Program-made: the position numbers and the translations under genes
The notes under the pieces: generated by a model
What the model saw: only the letters and a program-made list of their open reading frames with translations
Database searches by the model: none
What the model was told of the DNA's origin: nothing
Part shown: positions 1-12,519 of the stretch, piece by piece
Position numbering within the stretch: the stretch's first letter is position 1
Layout: each line of letters opens with the position of its first letter
NCBI RefSeq assembly: GCF_026151205.1
Contig: NC_087074.1
Span: forward strand, 3,720,001-3,784,000
DNA length: 64,000 nt
From: Bolinopsis microptera
Lineage: Eukaryota; Ctenophora; Tentaculata; Lobata; Bolinopsidae
Reading direction: 5' to 3'

Positions 1-589
1 AGTTTCATTCTTTTAAACCTGTGAGTAAGTATAACTATATTTCCTACTTTCCTATTTCAGTGTTTTTATTGTATTGTCCGCTCATTATATCAGCACTTAA
101 TATGTATTACCGATTGCTTTACTGCACAAGAGAATTGATGCTGAATACTCGATGACAGCCTCTCAACTAACATCTACTTAATTATTTCCCCGATCGTTCA
201 TACATACCTTAATTACATGCCTTAATGTTTGCTTTAATTTAGTAAATTTTTCTATGTACTGATTGAAAGTGCCAAACTTGTAGCTTTCAGGAAACTTATA
301 GTTTTTAAATTATCTATGGAAACAAGGAGTTAGTTATGGTTCAATAAATGATGCAAGGAACATACATAATCATAAATACCCGTCCGGATAGTTACATAAT
401 CAATTTTCTTAGAAATCCCCGAAAACGCAAATAATGTTAAATACAAATTACAAAATAAATAAAAACGGCAAAAGATTAAAAAATAAAAATGACGTTTCAA
501 ATATCGTCGACGATGTCAAAAAATTAACGTTCAAAAATTCTATAATAATTGTCTAAATCATATAAATTCAGTTTTAGATCTAATTCGGT

Positions 590-3090
590 TTAGAAGCTTC
601 CAGTAAGTTCCTCCTCGAGGGTAGGTTGGGGACATCCAGTGTTCAGAATGGGTTGGAACCTTTTACTCTCATCAGGACATCCAGCTTCCAACTCCCAGTT
701 TGTGACATCTTTGTTGTTCTTCGGGACAGGGTCTCCCTTCTCCCAGAACGGGTTACCCCGCACTGTGTAAGCGTAAGCTTGAGCCATACCACACATTAGG
801 AGGCAGCCCTCATTCTGCCAGAAGTCCCCTCGCACTCGTCGTAGCACAGCTGTCTATCCATGGGCAGTGTCGTGCCCAGCTGTGATACAACCTGGAGACT
901 TTGAGATACTGAACACTCGCTCACACTCCGTCTTTACTTTCCTGTACCTCTCTCCGCCACCTCCTCAACGTTTCTTCTTTCTGATTTTGGACACTTCCCG
1001 AAGGGTTTTATCTGCCAGCTATTCCCGAACAAATCTACGTTGTCCGTCATTTTGCCGCGTCGAGTCCTCATGTCGTTATCAGATCGGCCCGTCGTTGTTG
1101 CCCACTCATTCCACAATTTTGGTGTTCATGGGGGTCTGGGATCTAACAGAACGAAGCCATCCCCCAACGGACAACGATCTTGTCAATGTTTCCGAAGCGT
1201 TTCCTGGTCAGTCTTTCTGGGTGTGGAGGGTAGCAGTTAAAGGAGCATACTCGTCAACACGGAGGGTGAAGTCCTTGGTCGTTTCCTTTCACGATGATCT
1301 CCTCTTTATTTTTACTGTCATTTGGTAAAACCTTTCTTTCCGTTTCTGTTCACCAACCATCCTCTCTGGAGCTCGAGAACATCGTTGCCTACAAAGATAG
1401 TGACAGACTCCAAACATGAACCCTCTCAGTCTTTCCACAGGCTCTGCATTCTCTTCCGTACACGAACCAGCTTCACTCCCATCCATAGCTAGGACATTAT
1501 AACACAGTCCCATGTAGGTGTAAGCGCTCTTGTCGTAGGTTAGAAAGTGGGGATCTCCGTATACCTGCAAAAGTTGGGATACGTCAGATGATTGAAAATT
1601 TAAGAAACCAAATTGGCTTTTATTCGGAAAACAGTAAACTTTTCGATTTTATACGAATAAATTTTTAATTAAAAGTAAAATCATAATAAAATACCAGTCT
1701 CAAATTGTTAATAATTAAACTAGGCTACAAACTTATCCGCACAGTTCTCTGAGGAGCATCCACATGGATGACCGTTTCCGGTGTACCATGACTTCGCGAC
1801 AGCACTAATATTTTACTGACTTTGGTGGTCAACAGTTCACAGCCTCACAAGTATACTGTTCCACCATCAGCAACAGATACGGACTTTAGCAATAGTTACC
1901 ATGTCCAACAATCTCCTCGTCTCGGTACCAGACAATTTGAGGCTCTGGAATCCATTGCATTACACCCGAAACCAATTCACACCAGCATCCAGTCTAAAAG
2001 TTCCAAAGTAAATTTCTCTCCAGGATTTCTGGGTGCTCGATCTGGCCACACCTTCCTTTGTTCAAGACTTCTATTCCGAATTTGTCGTTCCTGCAGGCAT
2101 CTCTTTCATCAGCACTCTTGAATTGTTCCAACCAATAGTTAGAGCAGACAAAGTCACTGACCGAAACAAGCCGTTTCTGGTCGCAGAAGGACGGACATTG
2201 CAAGTGTAACCGTTCCAACAAGCGTATCCCCGACACACACACTGCTTTTCCTCCAGCAGGTCAACTCTCACACAGATCCAGTACTGTCAGGCAGGCGTCT
2301 GTTCATCACACCCGTAATCTGTTGCAGTCTAGACAAGGTGTACCAACCTTTCATTAGGCTCGTCCCACGTTGTTTGATTGTACATGGAGTGACGGTTCGT
2401 CGTCTGACTGACTTGTCCGCTGCTGAATGCATTGAAGGATTCCAGGTTAGTCTGGAGAGCTGGTCCTTCTTGGTAAGGGTAATTTGGGGAGTCATGGCAG
2501 CCTTAGCTTCACAGTCAAATCGGCCAGTTTCACCAGGAGCAACAGTAATATTGACTGGAGTCAATGTTATGGACTGGGTCGTGTGTCTCACTACTTCAGG
2601 GCCCACAGTGGGGTCAACTTCTGCTTCTGCAGTGTAATGGAAAGTGGAGAATACATCAAGAGACTGGGTAGTCTGAGGTGATGAGTGGGAATCTCCGGTG
2701 GTCACACCGTTAAAATAAGTAGAGATTAAACGAGTTGTGGGAACCCTGTTTCCAGCGAGGGTCCATCAGTCTGAAACTAAATTCCTGGTGTAGAAGGGCT
2801 GGACTTCAGTATCCTGTGTGGGTTGCTCATTCTGAAATCTAGTTTCAGGGGTGAAGATAGGACTGGGACCCCCACTAGGACTGAAGTTAAGCTCATCAAG
2901 ATATGCTCCACAAAGGACATTTCTTTGTCCGTCTTTCAGCATCATCCGAACTTGGATCAGATCTCGTAGTTTTTCACAAAGGTATTTCCATGCCTCCGAA
3001 AGAGCAGGCTTGTCTTGGTCATCAGCGTAGTCCCGGGTCGTTGGAGAGGCTGAGCAGAGAATAAAAGTAAAGCTATCAATCGATTATCAT
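590..3090 (-). CDS. Secreted Ig / Kazal-like / von Willebrand D protein, left-arm copy (frameshifted)
   Basis: This is the mirror copy of the gene at 12520-14977. The start ATG lies at 3090-3088 and the stop TAA at 592-590. The best-preserved pieces are the Ig-like segment (about 2705-2268), the Kazal-like cysteine region (about 2242-1994), the start of the VWD domain (1570-1289, with the GDPHF motif followed by a YMGLCY stretch) and the VWD end (1116-934, with DNDMRTRRGKMTDNV and FGNSWQ). The last exon tail (847-590) reads cleanly to the stop. Frames are broken by small indels, but the breaks differ from those in the right arm, so combining the two copies by alignment shows one sensible protein. 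That pattern points to sequence error rather than a decayed gene. Confidence 0.7.
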
Positions 3091-4130
3091 GTTAACGAGA
3101 AAATGTATCAGAAAATAGTCGATTTTACAACTGTGAAAACAACAATTCGATCAGTCAATGTTAGGTAGACGGGTGCAGAAGGAACATATATATGCGAGAC
3201 CAGTACGCCGTGATGTAACTCCTTCGCACCTTCTCAGTCTATATCCACACCTTAAAAATCCGGCTGTCTTTACGTCATAAAACCACGTGACATACCACCC
3301 AGCGACAGCCTGACGTAAACTGATTACAATACTTCTAAAATAACCCTCACATTTCTCCATACCACATGTATTTCGTGATACCTTGGTCATGACACACAAT
3401 CAGAGCCACAGCGTTGTCCCCTGACTTCTGCCTGACTTTGAACATATTCAACAAATTTGGATATTTTGGGCATATGATCAACTAATTACTATGTGGTGCT
3501 TTGATATAGGACTGTGATAATGACAAATGATTGTAATAGTGGCTAATAAAATTTTATATGAGTAATCATATTTGAATTATATTATTCTATACAGATTGGA
3601 TCAATAATGAGATACCGTATTTATATTTTTAATTCTACTTCCCGAACTGCAGTGCGTTGAACGATGTTTTCAGATTAAATCACTTTTGAGGTTATCACCA
3701 AAAACTTCTTCTACATTGTTTGCAGATCATTAACCTTTCAATGAAAGAATGAAAGGATATCACGTTTAGCACTTAACGTTGATAATGATAACGCAATTAT
3801 TACAGACCTCGACACCGTGCCAATGTTTTATCTTGCGTCAACGCCTTGTTTTATCATCAATAAAATGAAACTATTTTGCATCATATTTTTGCTTCACAGT
3901 TCACTTAATCTTGCTAAATCAATTCTTATAAAATAAAGCAAGTCTATATGGTAGAAGCATGGAAAAGAAGATGATATCAAGTTCTGTCATTTTGCTAAAA
4001 TGAGACAAAATAATACAATTACAATTCAAAGACCATATTGATACGCAGACATTTCAACGACACACGAGGCTGTGACTAAATTGTTCAAAGTATATAAAAA
4101 ATATAAAACCTACAATATGTTCTCCTGTAG

Positions 4131-7100
4131 CCAGCTCTCCCTTTCAACAACCCCAGAACCGTTACATTTCTGACTGCCCCTGTTCCAACCCTTCAAAACA
4201 CGAAATGAAAGAAGCCTTCGGGTAGCCAACAAGGGGGAAACTTCTCCAAGTTCCCCATCCAAACCCGTCCTACAAAGTCGAGGAAAATGATGTCAATTCG
4301 ACATAAAGTACTTGCGGATGTGCCACAGTGACGTGCACTTTGTCCTGTAATGATTCGAGGTGAGTTGGTACCTATAATCGTGTAAAGAGAGTATACGCTA
4401 TATTCTTTCTTAATATTGTCTGCTCAGCTCCGATTTACAATTTCTGCTGTTTAATTTCGAAATTAATGCGAATGAAATTAAATACAGGGTGATGCAGAAA
4501 GAATATCGGGATTTTAAATATTCGTCTCTAAAGCTGAAACGTAAATCACTTATATAATCTTCTAATCTATGCGACCTCCAGCCGATGTACCCGAATAGTA
4601 CCAGGGCACGAGCTAGTGGGAGTGGTAACGGAGGTGGGAGGTAACGTGTCCAGAGTGGGTGTAGGGTCTCTGGTGGCAGTGGGGTGCACTATAGACTGCT
4701 GTATGGAGTGTGACATGTGTGATAACGGCGAGGAGAACTACTGCAGGAAGGGTTAGTTCAGATTTCAGAAGAAACCTTTCAAAAACTCTTAAGCTGCAAA
4801 ATTGGTTTTAAGCTGATCAACTTTGTTAATTGTCTTGAAAATGGAAAAAGATTCCAACGTTTATAAGTTTTGCGGCACAAAGATTGAATACATATTGTTG
4901 ATTGAACACGTGATTCAGGAGGACACACCCACACATACAACTCCAACAAGACACACGGACACATCGGAGGAAACCAGGAGACCCAGAACTTTGGAGGTAT
5001 TCTAAAAGTGAGGATGTTCCCGACGATTCCTTGTAAAACTACCTGAGACACTCCCGATCTCCTAAAGTGCACTTTGGTTCTTCTGTTCAATGTCAATCTT
5101 ACATTCTTTCATTTTTTCATCCCGTACTTTGATATATTCGTTACATTTATACGAATATAAATTTGGTTAAAAGCGAGAATACTCAATTTGACCAAAACCC
5201 ATTAATTGGGTAGAGTGGGACCGCTGCAGTGTCTCTCTTCCAATCAAAAAAGTAAATGATAAATTTTTGAAATACTGCCGTAAATGCAAAATGAATACCC
5301 GAAATGAAAAATGGTCGCATCGCTCTCCCATTCAACGCGGCTTAACGAATTGTAATATGTTTTCGAATATTACATCGATCACACATGCTGTCAAAATCTC
5401 TTTGGGTTGCTATTTCGGGTCGAGATCCATATTTCGGATAAGGGCTTAGTTTAGTGTACAATCAGCTGATTTATATGAATCGTTATTGCCGATTATACAG
5501 CTTCTTTTCGGGTAACTAGTCCAATCTATCACAATTGTAAATGAATGGGAAATGAGCGATCCAATTTTCCTTCTTTCTCTCGTATCATTTTGCATTTACG
5601 ACGTCATTCAAATTAATATCATTTACTTTTGGATTGGAAAGAGAGACACTGGCAGGCAGTCGGTCTACTCTACCCAATTATGGGTTTTGGTCAAATTTAT
5701 CATCTATTTTGCTTAAAAATTAAGGTCAGGTCTACAAAGTGAGGTCTACAAAATGGAAATGTTAAACTGAAACTATTTATAAGAAAAGTAATTTCAAACG
5801 ATTCCAAATTTTACCTTTGAAACATTTCCTTGTGTATAGGTAAGCATATCTGTCGATCACTGTATGAATATGCCACTTTAAATCCCCCTCATTCATTTTG
5901 GCATTAAATCCAAAATAATGCCCTTTAACGTCTGGGAAAGCAAATCTAATCGAAATCCACGAATGAGCAAATACCCACCTCGCACAGCAAACTTTGAGCG
6001 ACGTTACAATGCGATCCCAATATGAATCACCGCAAATATTTACACATCGGTAATTTATGTATATAGTTCGTACTTCGTATATAATTTTTTGTGCGTAAAG
6101 TGCGTTTCGGTTGTTTAAAAACATTTAGAGCGCACGAACCCCAACTTATAATCTTCATCGCAATCTGTTGTAAAACAGGGTTCCAGAAAACCCATTTCCC
6201 GATACACCTGTCGTCCTGAAACTTGAAACTATTTTTTACTTCGATTTGTCACATCGAGACTCCTGCAAAAATTTCAATCTCTAACTCAATTTTAACAGTC
6301 TTTTAAGCACCTGATATATCAATATATGGCATTTTTGGATTGTTTTACCCAAGTTCGTATAAACATGCCTGCGGCGCGGACTTTTGCGCAATTTCTTATA
6401 AACCTCCACTAAAATATTTTTAGTCCTGTCATCTTTGACAATGGGATTAGAATTTTTTTGAACTTAAAATACCTGCTGAACTACTTTCGGTGAGTCATAA
6501 TGCCTGAAAAACAGTAAAGGGGTATAACAGTATAGGGGTAAATAGTATAGATAGTATTTATATTATTATAATTGCAACGGCCATGCTTGTCAGCAGTCAG
6601 CATTGTGATGATAAAAACTTTCAGAAATAACATAATTTGGAATTTGATTCTTCAAAATTTAATTGAAATAACAAAATCTTTTGAAGGTGTGTGCTGGCAT
6701 AACAATGTGGGATCCCCTGAGATTACTATGGAGCTACAAAGGGAGATAAGAAGATGAAGATAGGAATAGTAGGGATCGGTGGACTAGGCACTATGGAATC
6801 AAGTTAGCATCAACTCTAGACAGGAAGTGTAGCGTATCCAGCCGTGACAAGAAAGTGGAGCTACAAAAGAAAAGGACACTACACTACTACACCTCCATCC
6901 CGCCTCCATCAACTCACAAACAACCACTGGATCCTCATTCTTAACACAGTCAGTGCCTCCACAAATCTCATGACTTATCTCGGTCTTCTTTCTACAAACG
7001 GAACCTTGGTACAACTGTGGCTGTAGCTGCTCCCTTTCCGTTCTATCAGTTTTCCTCCTCTCCTTGCTCCAGCGGAAATCTAATTGCTGGTCTATGGTTG

Positions 7101-7208
7101 GGGGGTATGGAAGTCACTCAGCCGTGCGTGATTTCTGTGTGGAGGAAGGATAATACCCTGAATTTGAGAGTGTTGAATGCTAGCAAGGTAGATGAGATCT
7201 TTCATTAA
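4131..7208 (+). CDS. Zinc alcohol dehydrogenase, CAD-like, left-arm copy (frameshifted)
   Basis: This is the mirror copy of the gene at 8347-11435. Exons lie at about 4131-4359, 4576-4756, 4911-5080 and 6687-7208. The start codon seen in the other arm is lost here by a small deletion near 4131. The segment at 6687-6830 is the clearest: it reads CAGITMWDPLRYY and then KIGIVGIGGLGTMGIKLA, the Rossmann nucleotide-binding GxGGxG fingerprint of the medium-chain dehydrogenase family. At 4700-4755 the cysteine cluster of the structural zinc lobe (CxxCxxCx7C) reads clearly. The stop TAA is at 7206-7208. Small indels break the frame in several places. Confidence 0.68.
5185..5697. mobile_element. MITE with long terminal inverted repeats in an ADH intron (left arm)
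   Basis: Both ends carry inverted copies of ATTTGACCAAAACCCATAAT followed by TGGGTAGAGTAGACCGC and TGTCTCTCTTTCCAATC, giving terminal inverted repeats of well over 80 bp. No coding capacity is seen. It lies between ADH exons 3 and 4. A diverged match to the terminus (tctacccaattttgggg) also occurs alone near 27294, which shows that the family is dispersed. The superfamily is not assigned because the target-site duplication is unclear. Confidence 0.72.
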
Positions 7209-7757
7209 CCTTTCAAAAAGCAACGCTGGTGGTTTTGATACGTCCAAGACATTGAAGCTATTTTTTTAACCTGAACTCTAAAACTTTTATGGACACATTC
7301 GATTTTAAAATTTTAAGTGGCCCCTCATTCTGTGAAAATAAATTAATGTAAAGTAACGAAACTTTTGAGAGTTTAATACTTTTCGAGTTATAATAAGACT
7401 TCTTTTAAAGGCACTATTATTGTAGGATGCTCAATTTGTCCGATGCATCGTAACATCGAAGCAATTATACATAGATTTTTCACAAGTTTAATTTCATATC
7501 GTAATAACTTACTCCTTGACAAAATTCATCAACATTTTCATTTTTATCTGGAATTTTTTATTAATCCAAAGTCAATAAATCTTGCAACATTTATTCTACG
7601 AGCCATACTTCAAATTACAACATTTTATTCCCCAATAGTATTACGATGCTCTGATAGACCGCCGCCGGCCTTCTCGTCACTACTTAATATAAATGTTAAA
7701 ACACAATTGATCCATAACTTAATGATGGGGTCCACTAGAGTTATATGGAGTAGATAA

Positions 7758-7787
7758 CAATTGTCTCAAATCCGAAACCCATAATTC
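7758..7787. other. Spacer at the centre of the first palindrome
   Basis: Thirty bases separate the two arms. The flanking 7 bp (tagataa and ttatcta) already pair perfectly, so the turn-around is abrupt. No repeat or adapter-like sequence is recognised here. Confidence 0.8.
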
Positions 7788-8346
7788 TTATCTACTCCAT
7801 ATAACTCTCGTTGGACCCCATCATTAAAGTTATGACAATTGTGTTGTGAACATTTATAATTAAGTAGTGACGAGAAGGCCCGGCGGGCGGTCTCATTCAG
7901 GCATCATAATACTAATTGGGGAATAAAATGTTGTATTTGAAGTATGCTCGTCCGAATAAATGTTGCAAGAATTAATTACTTTTATTGATGAATAAAAAAA
8001 CCCAGATCAAATGAAATGTTGAATTTATGTCAAGATAGTTATATTACGATATGAAAATTAAACTGTGAAAAATCTATGTTATTAATTCTTCGATAGTACG
8101 ATGCATCGGAAAAAATGACATCCTACAATAATAGTTAGCCTTTAAAAAAAGGATTTTAATATACACGCGAAAATTAAACTCTCAAAAATTCATTCGTTAC
8201 TTTACATTAATTTTTATTTCACAGAATGAGGCCACTAAAAACTTTTTAAATCGAATGTGATCCATAAAAGTTTTTAAGAGTTCAGTTAAAAAATAGCTTC
8301 AATTTCTGGACGTACTCAAACCACCCCAGCGTTTTGCTTAGAAAGG

Positions 8347-11300
8347 TTAATGAAAATCTCATCTACCTGCTACATCAACAATCTCAATATCAGGTAAATA
8401 TCCTTCTCCACACAGAAATCATCGCTCTCCTGACGTGACTTCAATACCCCCAACCATAGACCCACAATAGATATCCGCTGAGCATTGGGAGAAAATGATA
8501 GAACTGCAAGGGAGCAGCTACAGCACCAAGTTTTACCAAGGTTCCGTTAGTAAAAGGAAGACCGTAGATAAGTCCATGAGATTATGAGGAGCCTGACAGT
8601 GTTAAGAATAGATCCATGAGTTGTTGTGTGAGTTGATGGAGGCGGGACTGAGGTTCCACGTAGTGTAGTGCTCTTTTCTTTTGCGAGCACCACTTTCTTG
8701 TCACGCTGGATACCGCTACCACATCATGTCTAGAGTTGATGCTAACTGATTCCCATAGTGCAAGTCCACCGATCCCCTACTATTCCCTCCTCATCTTCTT
8801 ATCTCCCCCTTTGGTAAGCTCATAGTATCTCAGGGATCCCACATTGTTATGCCAGCCACACAACCTTCAAAACAGATTTTGTTATTTCAATTAAATTTTG
8901 AAGAATCAAATTCCAAATTATGTTTATTTCTGAAAGTTTTTTATCATCACAATGCGACATGTTGACAAGCATGTCCCGTTGCAATTAAATAATATAAATA
9001 CTATCTATACTATTACCCATATACAGTTAATACCCCTTTACTGTTTTTCAGGCATTATACTCACCGAAAGTAGTTTCAGCAGGCATATTTTAAGTTCAAA
9101 AAATTCTAATCCAATGTCAAAGATGACAGGAATAAAAATATTTTAGTGGAGGTTTATAAGAAATTTGCGCAAAATACGCGCCGCAGCACTGTTATACGAA
9201 ATTGGGTAAAAAAATCCAAATCGCCATATATTGATATTCAGTGCCTTAAAAACATGTAAAATTAGTTAGAATCTTGAAATTTTGCAGGACGTCTAGATGT
9301 TGACCAAATCGACTGTAAAAATAGTTTCAAGTTTCAGGACGACAGGTGTATCGGGAAATGGGTTTTCTGGAACCCCTGTTTTACAACAGATTGGCGTGAA
9401 GCATATAAGTTGGTTCGTGCGCTCTAAATGTACTTTTAAAACCGAACGCACTTTACGCACAAAAAATTATATACGAAGTACGAACTATAATACATAAAAT
9501 ACCGATGTGTAAAAATTTGCGGTGATTCAATATTGGATCCGCATGTAACGTCCCGCTAAAGTTTGCTCAGCGAAAGTGGGTTTTTTGCTCAGTCGTGATT
9601 TCGATTAGATTCTGCTTGTCCCCACGACAGTTAAATGGCATTATAATATAATTTAATGCCAAATTGAATGAGATGTAAGTGGCATATCATACATTGATCG
9701 ACAGATATGCTTACTTAAACACAAGGAAAATGTTTTTTCAAAGGTAAAATTTCTAAACTTGAAATTACCCTCCCTTATTATAAATGAATTATCAGTTTAA
9801 CATTCCATTTTGTAGACCCTCACTTTTGTAGCCCCTGACATTAATTTTTAATCAAAAATAGATGATATTTGACCAAAACCCATAATTGGGTAGAGTAGAC
9901 CGCTGCCACTGCCAGTGTCTCTCTTTCCCAATCAAAAGTAAATGATATTAATTTGAATGACCGTCCGTAAATCAAAATGATACGAAATAAATTGGTCCTC
10001 ACTTTTCCCATTCATTTACAATTGTGATAGATTGAGAATAGTTACCCGAAAGCAGCTGTATACTCGGCAATAACGATTCAATAAACATCAGCTGATTGTA
10101 CACTAACTACAGCCCTTATCCCGAAATACTGGATATCGACCCGAAATAGCAACCCAAAAGAGAGTTTTGACAGCATGTGTGATTGATGTAATTATTCGAA
10201 AATTATACAATTCGTAAGCCGCGTAAATAATGAAAAGCGAGCGACCAATTTCATTCTCGTATCATTTTGCCTTTAAGGACAGTCAATCAAATAATATCAG
10301 TTACTTGTGATTGGGAAAGAGACACGAGCAGCGGTCCACTCTACCCAATTATGGGTTTTGGTCAAATTGAGATATCTCGATTTTCAACCAAACATTCTTC
10401 ATATTCGTATAAATGCTAACGAATATATCAAAGTACGGGATGAAAAAATGAAAAGAATGTAAGATGAAAATCTGAACAGAACGAACCAAAGGTGCTACTT
10501 TAGCGAGATCGGGAGTGTCATCAGGTAGTTTTACAATGAATCGCTCGTGAACAACCTCACTTTTAGAATACCCTCCAAAGTTCTGGGTCTCCTGGTTTCC
10601 TCCGATGTGTCCGTGTGTCTTGTTTGGAGTGATGTGTGGGTTGTCCTCCTGAATCACTGTCAATCAACAGATATGTATTCAATCTTTGTGCCGCAAACTT
10701 TATAAACGTTGGAATCTTTTCCATATTTCAAGACAATTAACAAGTTTGATCAGCTTAAAACATTTTGCAGCTTAAGATGTTTGAAAGGTTTCTTCTGAAA
10801 TCTAACTACCCTTCCTGCAGTAGTTTCTCCTCGCCCGTATCACACATGTCCACACTACTCCATTACAGCATCTATAGTGCACCCCACTGCCACCAGAGAC
10901 CCTACACTCCTCTGGACACGTTACCTCCACCTCCGTTACCACTCCCACTAGCTCGTGCCCTGGTACTATCGGGTACATCGCGCCTGGAGGTCGCATAGAT
11001 TAGAAGATTATATAAGTGATTTACGTTTCAGCTTTAGAGACGAATATTTAAAATCCCGATATTCTTTCTGCATCACCCTGTATATAATTTCATTCGCATT
11101 AATTTCGAAATTAAACAGAAGAAATTGTAAAATCGGAGCTGAGCAGACAATATTAAGAAAGAAATATAGAAGTATACTCCTCATTACACTATTATAGGTA
11201 CCAACTCACCTCCGAAATCATTACAGACAAAGTGCACGTCACTGTGGCACATCCCGCAGTACTTTATGTCGAACTTGACATCATTGTCCCCGACTTTAGG

Positions 11301-11435
11301 ACGGTTGATGGTGAACTTGGAGAAGTTCTCCCCCATGTTGGCTACCCCGAAGGCTTGCTCTTCATATTCGTTGTCTTGACAGGGTGGGACAGGGGCAGAA
11401 ATGTAAACGTCTGGGTTGTTGAACGGGAGAGACAT
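8347..11435 (-). CDS. Zinc-dependent alcohol dehydrogenase, cinnamyl-alcohol-dehydrogenase type
   Basis: A medium-chain zinc alcohol dehydrogenase, NADP(H)-linked by family expectation and likely cytosolic. Exon 1 (11435-11210) starts at the first ATG and contains GENFSKFTINRPKVGDNDVKF and the catalytic-zinc motif YCGMCHSDVH. Exon 2 (10983-10810) has PIVPGHELVGVVTEV and the four-cysteine structural zinc lobe. Exon 3 (10656-10487) has NKTHGHIGGNQETQNFGGYS and LPDDTPDLAKVAPL. The rest (about 8875-8347) has the GIGGLG nucleotide fold and the stop at 8349-8347. Splice sites are GT-AG, for example a GTGAGT donor after exon 1. The length is about 360 residues, normal for the family. Small indels in the last part break the frame. 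It is transcribed divergently from the VWD gene. Confidence 0.8.
9866..10367. mobile_element. MITE with long terminal inverted repeats in an ADH intron (right arm)
   Basis: Mirror copy of the element at 5185-5697. The ends read ATTTGACCAAAACCCATAAT and its reverse complement, with inner TIR sequence containing TGTCTCTCTTTCCCAATC. It has no open frame of note. Confidence 0.72.
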
Positions 11436-12519
11436 GGCTACAGGAGAACATATTGTAGGTTTTATATTTTATTACTTTTGAACAATTTTAGTCACAGCCT
11501 CGCTGGTCGTTGAAATGTCTGCAGTATCAATACTGGTCTTTGAATTGTAATTGTATTATTTTGTCTCATTTTAGCAAAATGACAGAAACTTGATACATCA
11601 TCTTCTTTTTCCATGCCAACTACCAATCTAGACTTGCTTTATTTTATAAGAATTGATTTAGCAAGATTAAGTGAACTGTGAAGCAAAATATGATGCAAAT
11701 AGTTTTCATTTTATTGATGATAAAACAAGGCGTTGACGCAAGATAAAACATTGGCACGGTGTCGAGGTCTGTAAAATTGCGTTATCATTATCAACGTTAA
11801 GTGCTAACGGATATCCTTCATTCTTTCATTGAAAGTTAATGATCTGCAAACAATGTAGAAGAAGTTTTTGGTGATAACCTCAAAAGTGATTTAATCTGAA
11901 AACATCGTTCAACGCACTGCATTTCGGGAATTAAATTAAAAATATAAATACGGTATCTCATTATTGATCCAATCTGTATAGAATAATATAATTCAAATAT
12001 TGATTACTCATATAAAATTTTATTAAGCACTATTACAATCCATTTGTCATTATCACAGTCCTACTATCAAAGCACACAATAGTATTAAGTTGATCATATG
12101 CCCAAAATATCCAAATTTGTTGAATATGTTCAAAGTCAGGCAGAAGTCAGGGGACAACGCTGTCGGCTCTGATTGTGTGTCATGACCAAGGTATCACGAA
12201 ATACATGTGGTATGGGAGAAATGTGAGGGTTATTTTAGAATATTGTAAATCAGTTTACGTCCAGGGCTGGGGGGGGGTTTTTTTTTTTTTTCCCCGGGGG
12301 CCCCCCTGGGTGTATGTCCGTGGTTTTTATGAGTAAAAGACAGCCTGATTTTTAAGGTGTGATATAGACTGAGAAGGTGCGAAGGAGTTACATCACGGCG
12401 TACTGGTCTCGCATATATATGTTCCTTCTGCACCGTCTACCTTACATTTGACTGATCGAATTGATTGTTTCACAGTTGTAAACTCGACTATTTTTTCTGC
12501 TACCATTATTCTCGTTAAC
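11436..12519. promoter_or_regulatory. Shared upstream region of two divergent genes
   Basis: About 1.1 kb separates the start codons of the ADH gene (minus) and the VWD gene (plus), so both promoters must lie here, or in the mirror region 3091-4130. No clear TATA box or other defined site was picked out. The block at 12265-12310 is not believable sequence (see separate entry). Confidence 0.4.
12265..12310. other. Homopolymer block that is probably a base-calling artefact
   Basis: This stretch is a run of about 10 G, about 14 T, then blocks of C, G and C. The mirror position in the left arm (about 3285-3315) has ordinary mixed sequence (gtgacataccacccagcgac). The surrounding bases on both sides align well, so only this block is replaced. 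This is direct evidence that at least one arm is uncorrected long-read sequence. Confidence 0.85.
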
